A DNA stretch of 64,000 nucleotides from Bacteroidota bacterium (GTDB lineage: Bacteria; Bacteroidota; Bacteroidia; Chitinophagales; LD1). Positions 47,430-55,981 of the stretch are shown here, piece by piece; within the stretch, counting starts at the first letter, position 1, and the number at the start of each line of letters is the position of its first letter. Location: positions 103,879-167,878 of the forward strand of contig CANJZE010000005.1 of the NCBI GenBank assembly GCA_947479455.1, given 5' to 3'. The notes beneath the pieces were generated by a model. It worked only from the letters and a program-made list of their open reading frames with translations. It was not told the origin of the DNA and did not search any database. A program made the translations under genes and the position numbers.

Positions 47430-48623
47430 CTACTGATGTTTTGAAAATATTACCGATGAACAATTGCCGCCAAATCCAAATGAATTACTCATCACATGAT
47501 TTACTTCGACATTCTCTAGTAACTCTGTTACCGGAGAGAACTCCAATTCTTTCATTTTATTTTGAAAACGAAGATTAGGAAAGATGATGTTGTTCTCAAT
47601 CGAGAGAATAGAATACACCGCTTCAATTCCCGCGCAGGCACCAAGTGTGTGACCCGTATAGGGTTTAGTAGAACTCACCTTCGGCACATCTCCAAATATT
47701 CTTTGAATCGCAACGCCTTCTGATAAATCGTTGTTCGAAGTTCCTGTGCCATGTAAATTGATGTAGTCAATATCTTTAGTAGTTAGCTCGCTCATTTCTA
47801 ACGCGCCTTGCATGGCCATAAAATTGCCTTTGCCCTCGGGCGATGAAGCTGTTTGATGAAATGCATCGTTTGCGTTTGCATACCCACTAAGAAATGTAGT
47901 AGGCTTTTTTGTTAGCGTTGCAGCAACTTTTTCTGAAACTAAAACAACGTAACCTGCACCTTCTCCCAAGTTTAAACCCTTACGGTTTTCATCGTAAGGT
48001 GTGCATGGGTTTGTGTCGAGAATCATCAATGAGTTAAATCCGTTCAAGGTAAATTTACTCATAGCATCGCAGCCACCTGCCACCACAATATCGAGTTGAT
48101 TGGCTTTAATTAACCGCGCGCCATACGCCATAGCATTGGTGGAAGAAGAACAAGCCGTGCTGATGGTAGTAATATGGTCTTTAATACCCAGTTGATTGGC
48201 TACCAGTTCAGTTACATAACCGGCATCATACGGGTCTTCTTCAATCAGTTTATCGGTGTTGCTATCCTCCAAATAATATTTGTAGATAGTTTCGGTTTTA
48301 TCCATTGCACCAACGGTGTTGGCAGAAATAAACCCTGTTCTCCATTTCTTAAAATTGGGGATGTTGGCATCATCAACAGCTTCTTTTGCAGCAAGGGAAC
48401 TCAGGAAAGCGGTGCGAGGTTCACCGCTGTTTAATCCGCAACGTTGAGCCAGTTCTTCGTTCGAAAGTTTTACCTCAGCAGCGGGAATTGTTTCGGCATA
48501 GCGTGTTGGAAGCACAGTGATTTTCGAAACACCTGTTTGTAAATTTCTAAGTGAAGCAAGGTTCTCCGCTACATTATTTCCGATGGCTGAAATAACACCT
48601 TTCCCCGCAATGAACACCTTCAT
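47430..48623 (-). CDS. Beta-ketoacyl-ACP synthase
   Basis: KAS I/II-type condensing enzyme of 397 residues with a complete Cys-His-His triad: Cys158 in STACSSSTNAM, His291 in NLHGTGTSNND, and His325 in KPYTGHTLGACAG. Also LNLGEGAGYVVLVS and NSFGFGGNCSS at the end. It elongates ACP-bound chains and probably works as a heterodimer with the cysteine-less partner encoded 73 bp downstream. Confidence 0.92.
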   Translation of the reverse strand: MKVFIAGKGVISAIGNNVAENLASLRNLQTGVSKITVLPTRYAETIPAAEVKLSNEELAQRCGLNSGEPRTAFLSSLAAKEAVDDANIPNFKKWRTGFISANTVGAMDKTETIYKYYLEDSNTDKLIEEDPYDAGYVTELVANQLGIKDHITTISTACSSSTNAMAYGARLIKANQLDIVVAGGCDAMSKFTLNGFNSLMILDTNPCTPYDENRKGLNLGEGAGYVVLVSEKVAATLTKKPTTFLSGYANANDAFHQTASSPEGKGNFMAMQGALEMSELTTKDIDYINLHGTGTSNNDLSEGVAIQRIFGDVPKVSSTKPYTGHTLGACAGIEAVYSILSIENNIIFPNLRFQNKMKELEFSPVTELLENVEVNHVMSNSFGFGGNCSSVIFSKHQ

Positions 48624-48635
48624 AAAAGAGGAAAA

Positions 48636-48890
48636 TTATTTTTTGTGAGCCGTAATGTAATCGGCAATGGTGCGTACAGTTTTAAAAACCGTTGGACCAT
48701 CCTGCGGGTTCGCGAGTTTGATACCGTATTGTTGCTGAAGTAAAACGATGAGTTCAAGCGCATCAATTGAATCGAGCCCCAAGCCTTCTACGAACAAAGG
48801 CTGGTCATCACCAATATCTTCGGGCTTTAAATGTTGCAAGTTTAGTTGTTCAATAATCTGCACTTTAAGTGTTGCGATGAGTTCAGACAT
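48636..48890 (-). CDS. Acyl carrier protein
   Basis: An 84-residue ACP with the phosphopantetheine serine Ser41 in EGLGLDSIDALELIVLL. Acidic helix II is followed by the usual PTVFKTVRTIADYI C-terminus. It is separated by 12 bp from the ketosynthase it presumably serves. Its start is preceded by a word-like repeat leader (48891-48925). Confidence 0.92.
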   Translation of the reverse strand: MSELIATLKVQIIEQLNLQHLKPEDIGDDQPLFVEGLGLDSIDALELIVLLQQQYGIKLANPQDGPTVFKTVRTIADYITAHKK

Positions 48891-48915
48891 ACGTTGTGTT
48901 TATGTGTTAAGGTGT

Positions 48916-49536
48916 TTATGTGTTTATGTTACTCCAAATTTCCTCTACGTTTTCAGCAATGTGTTTCAACTCTCCAACTTTAGTTTCTGCTATATAAAAA
49001 AAGGCTTCCGCTTTTCCGTTGTAATAATCTGCCCAACCACTGATACAAGTTTTTACTTTCTCTGTTTCAAAAAGCGAATTCACGTAATCGGTTTGGAAGA
49101 TGGCGTCAAATATATCAAAAACGAAACACGCGGCTTCGCCCTTAATGCGGTGGCGAATACATATTTCGCCAATGAGAACGTTGGGAAGTGTGTAAACAAA
49201 AAGTGATGGACTCGGAGCAGAGGCAATGCTCGCTTCATATTTAATGTCGGTGTCTAAACTTGAATTGGCATTGGAGAAAATGATTCCGATTTCTTCTGGT
49301 TGAAATTTCTCGCTTAGGTTTTGATTACGTAAAAGGAGTTCTGCTGCCAGAAAACCTGTTTTGCAAAGGTTATCCATTTTAAAAAACTTCGGATAGTTGA
49401 TTTGAAAGTGGTCGTAAACGGCTTGGAGAAAATCTGTAGCGTTTAAATCGCTGTTTTCAAAAACTGTTTTACCGTCAAGAATTAGTAGATTGTTGCGCAG
49501 AACGACATAAGAAGAAATGGAAATCTGTTTGTTCAT
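48916..49536 (-). CDS. Small ketosynthase-like protein
   Basis: A 206-residue protein that resembles the N-terminal half of a thiolase-fold condensing enzyme (FKMDNLCKTGFLAAELLLRN, EIGIIFSNANSSLDTD, YTLPNVLIGEICIRHRIKGE). It lacks the catalytic histidines and is half the normal length. Proteins of this kind are often named 3-oxoacyl-ACP synthase in polyene loci. It is probably a structural or regulatory partner. It starts MNKQISIS at 49536, overlapping the preceding zinc-ribbon gene by ATGA. Confidence 0.75.
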   Translation of the reverse strand: MNKQISISSYVVLRNNLLILDGKTVFENSDLNATDFLQAVYDHFQINYPKFFKMDNLCKTGFLAAELLLRNQNLSEKFQPEEIGIIFSNANSSLDTDIKYEASIASAPSPSLFVYTLPNVLIGEICIRHRIKGEAACFVFDIFDAIFQTDYVNSLFETEKVKTCISGWADYYNGKAEAFFYIAETKVGELKHIAENVEEIWSNINT

Positions 49537-49736
49537 TTTACCGCAGCGGTTAAAATGTAACGATTGCAATTAGTGCAAAAGAATTTTTTGTTGGCAGCAT
49601 TGCCAAAGGAAATAGCAGCTACAATTTTTTCGAAACGTGTGCGCTTAACACGAAACATTTTTTTCTTTCTGCAATCGGGGCATACGAAAAATTCTTTTTC
49701 GCCATCACCTAAAATATTATTTACATCGTTCGCCAT
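49533..49736 (-). CDS. Small zinc-ribbon protein, 67 aa
   Basis: A 67-residue protein with two CxxC knuckles (FVCPDCRKKKMFRVKR and FFCTNCNRYI) that would bind one zinc ion. The sequence between them is basic and hydrophobic. It is tightly embedded (18-bp gap before, ATGA overlap after), which supports a real gene in the lipid operon. Role unknown. Confidence 0.75.
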   Translation of the reverse strand: MANDVNNILGDGEKEFFVCPDCRKKKMFRVKRTRFEKIVAAISFGNAANKKFFCTNCNRYILTAAVK

Positions 49737-49754
49737 ACAATCGTCAACACTTTT

Positions 49755-50537
49755 TTATGCGTATAAACTGGTTAAAAAATCTCTTTCGTTGTTGGTTACA
49801 AAATCAAGAATAGCTTGTTTGGTTTCATCATCATAATTAAGAAAAAGCGCTAACCCTTTCTGCATAATGTCAATACCAAGTTCAATGGCTTCCACTTCAG
49901 TTGGTCCATAGATATCACTTTTGCTTTTCATTTTCGCTACCACATCGTTCATAATGGAAATTGTTTTCTCCAGCAATTCTGTGTTAGTAAACGAAGCAAA
50001 TAGTTGTTCGAGTTCGCTGATGAATTTTTCCAAATCTGCTTTTGGAATAGCTACTAAACAGGAATAGAATTGTTCATCTGTCAACGGAATTGTAAATCCT
50101 TTATCTAATGCCGCGTGCGTTAAAGTGTTTTCAAAATGCTTAGCCGAAGTATATGCTTCCATAGAAACGATTCCGGCTTTTACCGCGGCAGGAAACTGAA
50201 AGCCAAAACGAAAAACAGCACTGGTAATGTTGCCAAGCAGGTTCCAGATTTTAGAAGGATGCATCATGTAGTTTTCTAACTCGGCAAAAGCCGCATCTAA
50301 TTTTTCGCGTTGCGTAGATTCCGGATATAGATTGGTTAGGAAATAATTTCGCAATGAGTTTATCATACTGCTCGAAATGCCTTTTGGAATTTTCACTGTC
50401 TTCTTTATCTCCTTAAAATCATAACGCGCAGCAACCACTCCGCGGTATTTGTTGATGAGGTGGTGTTTCATAGCCACATCATCTTTTGCGGTGTGCGTTT
50501 TTCTGCTTTTAGTTTTACCTGTTGCCTTCTTTTCCAT
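49755..50537 (-). CDS. Conserved cytoplasmic protein of unknown function, 260 aa
   Basis: Predicted all-helical soluble protein with a basic N-terminus (MEKKATGKTKSRKTH) and no membrane segment or signal peptide. Segments: KIPKGISSSMINSLRNYFL, HPSKIWNLLGNITSAVFRF, and an acidic C-terminal part. It is 9 bp downstream of cyanophycinase and 18 bp upstream of the zinc-ribbon gene, bridging the two pathways. No family recognised. Confidence 0.7.
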   Translation of the reverse strand: MEKKATGKTKSRKTHTAKDDVAMKHHLINKYRGVVAARYDFKEIKKTVKIPKGISSSMINSLRNYFLTNLYPESTQREKLDAAFAELENYMMHPSKIWNLLGNITSAVFRFGFQFPAAVKAGIVSMEAYTSAKHFENTLTHAALDKGFTIPLTDEQFYSCLVAIPKADLEKFISELEQLFASFTNTELLEKTISIMNDVVAKMKSKSDIYGPTEVEAIELGIDIMQKGLALFLNYDDETKQAILDFVTNNERDFLTSLYA

Positions 50538-50546
50538 TCACCTGTT

Positions 50547-51395
50547 TTAGTTTTTGGTAAACTTTCGTTCTACCGCATGATACCGGTTCCCTTTCTCAAG
50601 TATATGAACATTCAAGTTTTCCATGGCAATTGTTTCGCCTTCTTTTATCAACGGAACGTTGTTGTGCCTAATGCCTTTTCCATCAATAATAAAAACTATT
50701 CCACTTCCTATTACTTCAAGTTCATTTCCGTTGGTTATTACAACACCTGTATCCTCACCTAATCCAACACCAATTTGTAAGGTGCTGAGTGCAATTGCTT
50801 TCGACATTCGAATAAATCTTCCCCGCTTGTTCACGTGTGAGTCAATAATAATTCCATCAATAAACCACAACCCGGTAGAAATTTTTACTACACCTTTCAA
50901 GTGTGCATGTGCAGCCTGCCCATCGGCAATCATTATTTTGCTCATAGCCATTGCCCCTGCACTTGTACCTGCTATAATGAATTTTTCTTTCGCGTACCGT
51001 TCCTTTAAAATTTCAAGAAACTGTGTTCCACCAAAAACCGAAGTGAGTTTGCTTTGATTGCCGCCACTGAACATTACGGCATCGCATGTTCTCAATCGTT
51101 CGAGTAGTTCTTCGTTCTCGGCATCTTTTGTTTTGCGAATGCGCATGTGGTTAACGTTGCCGCAACCTGCTTTGGTAAACGCACTCAAATAATTTCTTCC
51201 CACTTCACCGGGTATCATGCTGGCGGTGGTAATCACTTCAATATGCGACTGCTTGCCACCTGCTTCGGCAACAATGCGTTTCAGTATACCAAGCTCGATG
51301 TAGTTCGGATTGTTTTTATTGACTGCAAACAAATCTTTGTCTGTTCCTTTATCTTCCGCTCCGCCTATAGCTATTAATTTTCCTTTGGGTGTCAT
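50547..51395 (-). CDS. cphB: Cyanophycinase
   Basis: S51-family serine peptidase of 282 residues that cleaves cyanophycin to beta-Asp-Arg dipeptides. The nucleophile Ser145 sits in IIAGTSAGAMAMS. GKLIAIGGAEDKG at the start, VMFSGGNQSKL near 107, and GVGLGEDTGVVI near 228 are typical. It is transcribed divergently from cyanophycin synthetase with a 168-bp intergenic region. Confidence 0.93.
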   Translation of the reverse strand: MTPKGKLIAIGGAEDKGTDKDLFAVNKNNPNYIELGILKRIVAEAGGKQSHIEVITTASMIPGEVGRNYLSAFTKAGCGNVNHMRIRKTKDAENEELLERLRTCDAVMFSGGNQSKLTSVFGGTQFLEILKERYAKEKFIIAGTSAGAMAMSKIMIADGQAAHAHLKGVVKISTGLWFIDGIIIDSHVNKRGRFIRMSKAIALSTLQIGVGLGEDTGVVITNGNELEVIGSGIVFIIDGKGIRHNNVPLIKEGETIAMENLNVHILEKGNRYHAVERKFTKN

Positions 51396-51510
51396 TCAAT
51401 TTATTGGCTATCGAAAATCAATAAATGCTTAGGATTACAAAAAATAATTTTCAACAATTTCGAAATGCACGCGCTCAATTAAAATTCTAAATTGCATTTA
51501 CTGTATTCAA

Positions 51511-51541
51511 TCATCTCCCGAAAAATCGGGATGAAACAAAT
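51511..51541. repeat. Hairpin and shared word upstream of cphA
   Basis: TCCCGAAAAATCGGGA hairpin followed by TGAAACAAATC. The string CGGGATGAAACAAA also occurs after the palindrome at 26291. Located 25-50 bp before the cphA start, it could be regulatory or a dispersed repeat. Confidence 0.5.
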
Positions 51542-51563
51542 CATCATTTATCAATAATCAATT

Positions 51564-54218
51564 ATGAAGATTCTCGACATCAAAGTAATGAAGGGGCCAA
51601 ACTACTGGAGCAACAAGCGACACAAACTGATTGTAATGCGTTTGGATTTGGAAGACATGGAACAAAAACCAACGAATAAAATTCCCGGGTTCGGAGAGCG
51701 TTTGCAAAAAATGTTTCCGACCATGATGGAGCACCGTTGCAGTGAAGGTGTAGAAGGCGGATTCTTTTCGCGCGTGAAAGACGGTACCTGGATGGGACAT
51801 GTGATTGAACACATTGCGCTCGAAGTGCAAACACTCGCGGGAATGGATTGCGGATTTGGTCGCACACGCGAGACTTCTACCAAGGGAGTTTATCATGTGG
51901 TGTTTTCTTACTTCGAAGAGAACGCAGGAATATTTGCAGCTAAAAGTGCTGTGCGCATTGCCGAAGCATTGATTGCAGGAAATGAATATGATTTAGCAAA
52001 AGACATTCAGGAGTTGCGCGAAATACGCGAGAAAGAAAGATTAGGACCATCCACAGGTTCTATTGTTGATGAAGCGGTGAAAAGAAAAATTCCGTGGATT
52101 CGTTTGAATAAACATTCATTGGTGCAATTGGGTTACGGAAAAAACCAAAGACGTATTCAGGCGACTGTTGCAAGCACCACTTCAAACATTGCTGTTGAAA
52201 TTGCCTGCGATAAAGAAGACACTAAAAACTTATTAGATGCCGCACAAATTCCCGTGCCCAAAGGTTATGTGGTATACGATGAGGAGGATTTGAAAAACAC
52301 GATTGATAAAATCAGTTACCCTGTTATTACCAAACCGCTCGATGGAAATCACGGCAAAGGAGTTACTACCAATCTTCGCAACTGGGATGATGCCGTGCGT
52401 GGAATGAATGCCGCCAAGAAATTTGGTCGTGCTGTTATTTGCGAAAAGTATATCACTGGCAGAGACCATCGCGTGTTGGTTATCAATTACAAATTTGTGG
52501 CTGCGGCATTGCGCACACCTGCTGCAGTAATTGGCGATGGCAAAAGTTCTATTCAGCAATTGATAGATAAAGTAAACAGCGACCCGCGCAGAGGTTATGG
52601 TCACGAAAAAGTTTTGACGGCAATCAAGGTAGACGACCAAACGGAAAATATTTTAGTGAAGTTGGGTTACACATTGGAAACTGTTTTAAAGAAAGATGAA
52701 GAGTTATGGTTAAAGCCTACAGCAAATCTTTCTACAGGAGGAACTGCCACTGATGTTACTGATTTGGTTCACCCCACCAATGTTTTTATGTGCGAGCGCA
52801 TAGCGCGAATTATTGGTTTGGATATTTGCGGCATTGATATAATGGCCGATGACTTAACTAATCCGATTACCGAAAACGGTGGAGCTATCTTAGAAGTAAA
52901 TGCAGCTCCGGGTTTCCGAATGCACCTTGACCCTACCGAAGGAATTGGAAGAAACGTAGCCGAGCCTGTAATTGATATGTTATATCCACCGGGAGTAAGT
53001 GCGCGTATTCCAATCATCGCTATTTCGGGAACGAACGGAAAAACAACTACTACTCGTTTGATTGCGCACATTGTAAAACAAATGGGAATTAAAGTTGGTT
53101 TCACCACCACCGAAGGTGTTTACATTCAAAACCAAATGATGATGCAGGGCGATTGCACCGGACCGGTGAGTGCAGAGTTTGTGTTGAAAGACCCCACTGT
53201 TGAGTTTGCAGTGTTAGAAAGTGCACGTGGTGGAATTTTGCGTGCAGGTTTAGGTTTTCATAATTGCGATATGGCAGTGGTAACCAATATTGCGCCCGAC
53301 CATTTGGGCCTGCAGGGCATTGATACACTCGAACAGTTAGCGCGTGCAAAAGCGGTAGTAGCTAAATCTGTTTTCCCCGAAGGATATGTAATTTTGAATG
53401 CCGATGATGATTTGGTTTACAAAATGCGCGAAGAAGTAGATTGTAAAGTCGCTCTGTTTAGTATGGATGAAAATAATCCACGCATTAAAGAGCATGCGGC
53501 TAATCACGGTATCTCGTGCGTGTATGAAAACGGTTACTTCACTATTTTAAAAGGCAGTTGGAAAATTCGGGTTGATAAAGTAACCAATGCGCCTATTACT
53601 TTCGGAGGCAAAGCAGAGTTCAATATTCAGAATGCATTGGGTGCAATACTCGCAGCTTATCTGCGCGATTTTAAAATTGAAGACATCAAACTCGCGCTCG
53701 AAACTTTTGTGCCATCGCCTGCACAAACTCCCGGACGCATGAACATTTTCAATTTCAAAAACTTTACGGTAATGGCAGATTACGCACACAACGCACACGG
53801 TATGCGCGCCATAGGTAAGTTTGTGAGTAAGGTAGATGCTACTATGAAAGTAGGCGTAATAGCCGGTGTGGGAGACCGCAGAGATGAGGACACCATTGAG
53901 TTAGCCGAAGAAGCAGCAAAGGTGTTTGATGAAATTGTGATTCGACAAGACAGACATTTGCGCGGCAGAACAGAAGAAGCAATTATCGCGCTGCTCAAAA
54001 AAGGAATTCAGAATGTTGACCCGAACAAAAAGATTACCATCATTAAAAAAGAAAGCGAAGCCATTGAATATGCCATTCGCAATGCGGTGAAGGGTTCTTT
54101 TATTGTGGTAATTAACGATGTGGTGCTGGCCGCACTCGACCAATTACAAAAACTGAAAGAAGAAGAAGACAACGGTTCGCCAGCGCGCATAGACAGTTCG
54201 ATTAACTGGGTGATTTAA
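51564..54218 (+). CDS. cphA: Cyanophycin synthetase
   Basis: An 884-residue ligase that builds the Asp-Arg polymer cyanophycin using ATP. An N-terminal domain (1-160) precedes the ATP-grasp domain (about 215-480, with ITKPLDGNHGKGVT and LEVNAAPGFRMH). A Mur-ligase-like domain starts near 485 with AISGTNGKTTTTRL, followed by AVVTNIAPDHLGLQG, APAQTPGRMN-type loops and ADYAHNAHGM near 740. All three domains are intact and the length is normal. With divergent cyanophycinase it forms a make/break pair. Confidence 0.95.
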   Translation: MKILDIKVMKGPNYWSNKRHKLIVMRLDLEDMEQKPTNKIPGFGERLQKMFPTMMEHRCSEGVEGGFFSRVKDGTWMGHVIEHIALEVQTLAGMDCGFGRTRETSTKGVYHVVFSYFEENAGIFAAKSAVRIAEALIAGNEYDLAKDIQELREIREKERLGPSTGSIVDEAVKRKIPWIRLNKHSLVQLGYGKNQRRIQATVASTTSNIAVEIACDKEDTKNLLDAAQIPVPKGYVVYDEEDLKNTIDKISYPVITKPLDGNHGKGVTTNLRNWDDAVRGMNAAKKFGRAVICEKYITGRDHRVLVINYKFVAAALRTPAAVIGDGKSSIQQLIDKVNSDPRRGYGHEKVLTAIKVDDQTENILVKLGYTLETVLKKDEELWLKPTANLSTGGTATDVTDLVHPTNVFMCERIARIIGLDICGIDIMADDLTNPITENGGAILEVNAAPGFRMHLDPTEGIGRNVAEPVIDMLYPPGVSARIPIIAISGTNGKTTTTRLIAHIVKQMGIKVGFTTTEGVYIQNQMMMQGDCTGPVSAEFVLKDPTVEFAVLESARGGILRAGLGFHNCDMAVVTNIAPDHLGLQGIDTLEQLARAKAVVAKSVFPEGYVILNADDDLVYKMREEVDCKVALFSMDENNPRIKEHAANHGISCVYENGYFTILKGSWKIRVDKVTNAPITFGGKAEFNIQNALGAILAAYLRDFKIEDIKLALETFVPSPAQTPGRMNIFNFKNFTVMADYAHNAHGMRAIGKFVSKVDATMKVGVIAGVGDRRDEDTIELAEEAAKVFDEIVIRQDRHLRGRTEEAIIALLKKGIQNVDPNKKITIIKKESEAIEYAIRNAVKGSFIVVINDVVLAALDQLQKLKEEEDNGSPARIDSSINWVI

Positions 54219-54299
54219 TACCTTCAGTCGATAACAACCGTGTTGAATGCATTGATATTTTTAGGGTTAGGCTCATAAATACAAAACCATTACCTGACG

Positions 54300-54374
54300 G
54301 ATGATTACGCAGATAAATACATTGATTTTAGGATTCAATCTTTAAAATCTATGGCTGTTATCTGCGTAATCATC
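54300..54374. repeat. 75-bp inverted-repeat element
   Basis: Perfect 17-bp terminal arms, GATGATTACGCAGATAA and TTATCTGCGTAATCATC, enclose 41 bp with a second inner inverted repeat (GATTTTA / TAAAATC). It lies between cphA and the cytidine deaminase gene. The arm words resemble the leader at 47357-47429. Confidence 0.75.
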
Positions 54375-54432
54375 AACGAAGTTGTAATAATTTATTTAAG
54401 CGCTTAATCCTAATCAATTCAAACAAACTTCT

Positions 54433-54915
54433 ATGAAAGAATTGGAACTGAAATTTACACTTCGCGTTTTTGAAAATACCAATGAACTTTCAAACGCAGA
54501 TGCAGCGTTACTGGAAGCTGCAAAGAACGCTTTAAAAGATTCTTACTCACCATACTCGGGTTTTAAAGTGGCTGCCGCTGTTTTACTTGCCAATGGAAAA
54601 ACGGTTACGGGAACTAATCAGGAAAATGCGGCTTACCCTGTTTGCCTTTGTGCAGAAGCAACGGCATTGAGTGCCTGCTCGGCTTTATATCCTGAGGTGG
54701 CTATAAACAAAATTGCCATTACCGTAAAAAGTAAAACGCACGTAGTGAATCATCCAGTGGCACCTTGCGGTATTTGCCGACAACGCATTGCAGAATACGA
54801 AAACCGATTCAGCAATAACATTGAAATAATTTTGATGGGAGAGGAGGGGCAGGTTTATTCGGTGAATACGGTGAAAGATATCTTACCACTTACGTTTACA
54901 AAGGCAGACCTCTGA
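54433..54915 (+). CDS. cdd: Cytidine deaminase
   Basis: Zinc-dependent pyrimidine salvage enzyme of 160 residues converting cytidine to uridine. Catalytic LCAEATAL and zinc ligands in PVAPCGICRQ are intact, and SPYSGFKVAAAVL is the usual substrate segment. It is 17 bp upstream of the DUF1003 gene, so it may share a transcript. Confidence 0.94.
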   Translation: MKELELKFTLRVFENTNELSNADAALLEAAKNALKDSYSPYSGFKVAAAVLLANGKTVTGTNQENAAYPVCLCAEATALSACSALYPEVAINKIAITVKSKTHVVNHPVAPCGICRQRIAEYENRFSNNIEIILMGEEGQVYSVNTVKDILPLTFTKADL

Positions 54916-54932
54916 AATAAAATTATAGCTAC

Positions 54933-55442
54933 ATGAAAAAGGCAAAGTTTCACGATTTCATTGCAAAGAATGAAAAGGATTTCGGGCGCATCAACGATTT
55001 CTTTTCCGATGATATTAATGATGATGAACTGCTCACACAAATTCTTATTGAAGGTGAAGACCGCCCCTTGACCCTTGGGCAAAAGATGGCAGATAAAGTT
55101 GCCACCTTTGGCGGAAGTTGGACTTTCATTGTTGCTTTTGCTTTCGTAATGTTGATTTGGATTCTTACCAATACTTACATTTTAGTCACTCATCCTTTCG
55201 ACCCTTATCCGTTTATTCTGCTCAATTTGGTTTTATCGAGTCTGGCAGCGTTGCAGGCACCTGTTATAATGATGAGCCAAAACCGTCAGGAAGAAAAAGA
55301 TCGCGAGCGCGCCCAACACGACTACCTCATTAACCTCAAAGCTGAAATGGAAATTCGCAATCTTCAAATGAATATGAAGAATCTGTTCGAAATACAGAAA
55401 AAACAGTTGGCGATGCTGGAGGAGTTGAAAGGGAAGAGGTAA
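54933..55442 (+). CDS. DUF1003 membrane protein
   Basis: Protein of 169 residues with two central helices (about 63-83 and 97-118; WTFIVAFAFVMLIWIL, YPFILLNLVLSSLAALQAPV) and the DUF1003 signature MMSQNRQEEKDRERAQHDYLINLKAE in the cytoplasmic tail. Function unknown. Confidence 0.9.
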   Translation: MKKAKFHDFIAKNEKDFGRINDFFSDDINDDELLTQILIEGEDRPLTLGQKMADKVATFGGSWTFIVAFAFVMLIWILTNTYILVTHPFDPYPFILLNLVLSSLAALQAPVIMMSQNRQEEKDRERAQHDYLINLKAEMEIRNLQMNMKNLFEIQKKQLAMLEELKGKR

Positions 55443-55502
55443 GACTTTGCAATTCTTTGTCTAAGCAGGGTTTGGTTTCGAACCAGGCGAGGACTAAATA
55501 TT

Positions 55503-55964
55503 TCAGTCCTTTATCGGCAAATGATAATTAGCAATGAACGCATCATACTCCTGCTGAAAAGTTTTTTGTTGATGGTGTGTTTCCTGATTTTTGATGTATT
55601 CTCTAACTTTATTGACCTGCGATTCGCTAACCGACACTGCAAAATATTCATCCTGCCATTCAAATTTGCCTCCAGCTAAAGCAGGAGGCAAATCATTATT
55701 TAGAATACCCTGTTTGTTTATCCAGAAAGAAGATTCTCCTTTTATGAGTTGCATTACTTTAGAGAGTGTTTGGTCGTTGCCGAGAGATACCAGGCAATGC
55801 ACATGGTCGGTGTAACCATTTATAAAATCTGTATGAATGCCTTTTTCGCGGGCATTGGCAAGCATGTGTTGGAATACCCTTTGTCTTATTTCTTTAGTAG
55901 CCAGAAAGGGTTCGCGGTTTTTTGTGCTCCACACAAAATGAATCCACACTTTGATAAAAGGCAT
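55503..55964 (-). CDS. REP-associated tyrosine transposase (IS200-like)
   Basis: Y1/HUH endonuclease of 153 residues: KVWIHFVWSTKNREPFL at the start, the HUH metal site DHVHCLVSL near 74-82, the catalytic tyrosine in VREYIKNQETHH near 122, and helix LSKVMQLIKGESSFW. It is a single-domain RAYT rather than a complete insertion sequence, since no terminal ends are found around it. A palindromic repeat is embedded in frame near residues 91-99. REP-like palindromes follow beyond its start. Confidence 0.88.
   Translation of the reverse strand: MPFIKVWIHFVWSTKNREPFLATKEIRQRVFQHMLANAREKGIHTDFINGYTDHVHCLVSLGNDQTLSKVMQLIKGESSFWINKQGILNNDLPPALAGGKFEWQDEYFAVSVSESQVNKVREYIKNQETHHQQKTFQQEYDAFIANYHLPIKD
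55665..55692. repeat. REP-like palindrome inside the transposase gene
   Basis: TTTGCCTCC..GGAGGCAAA around AGCTAAAGCA. Its 22-base core is identical, in inverted orientation, to the copy at 56197-56219. In the transposase frame it encodes LPPALAGGK without breaking the reading frame. Confidence 0.8.
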
Positions 55965-55981
55965 ACAATAGAATTTAGTAT

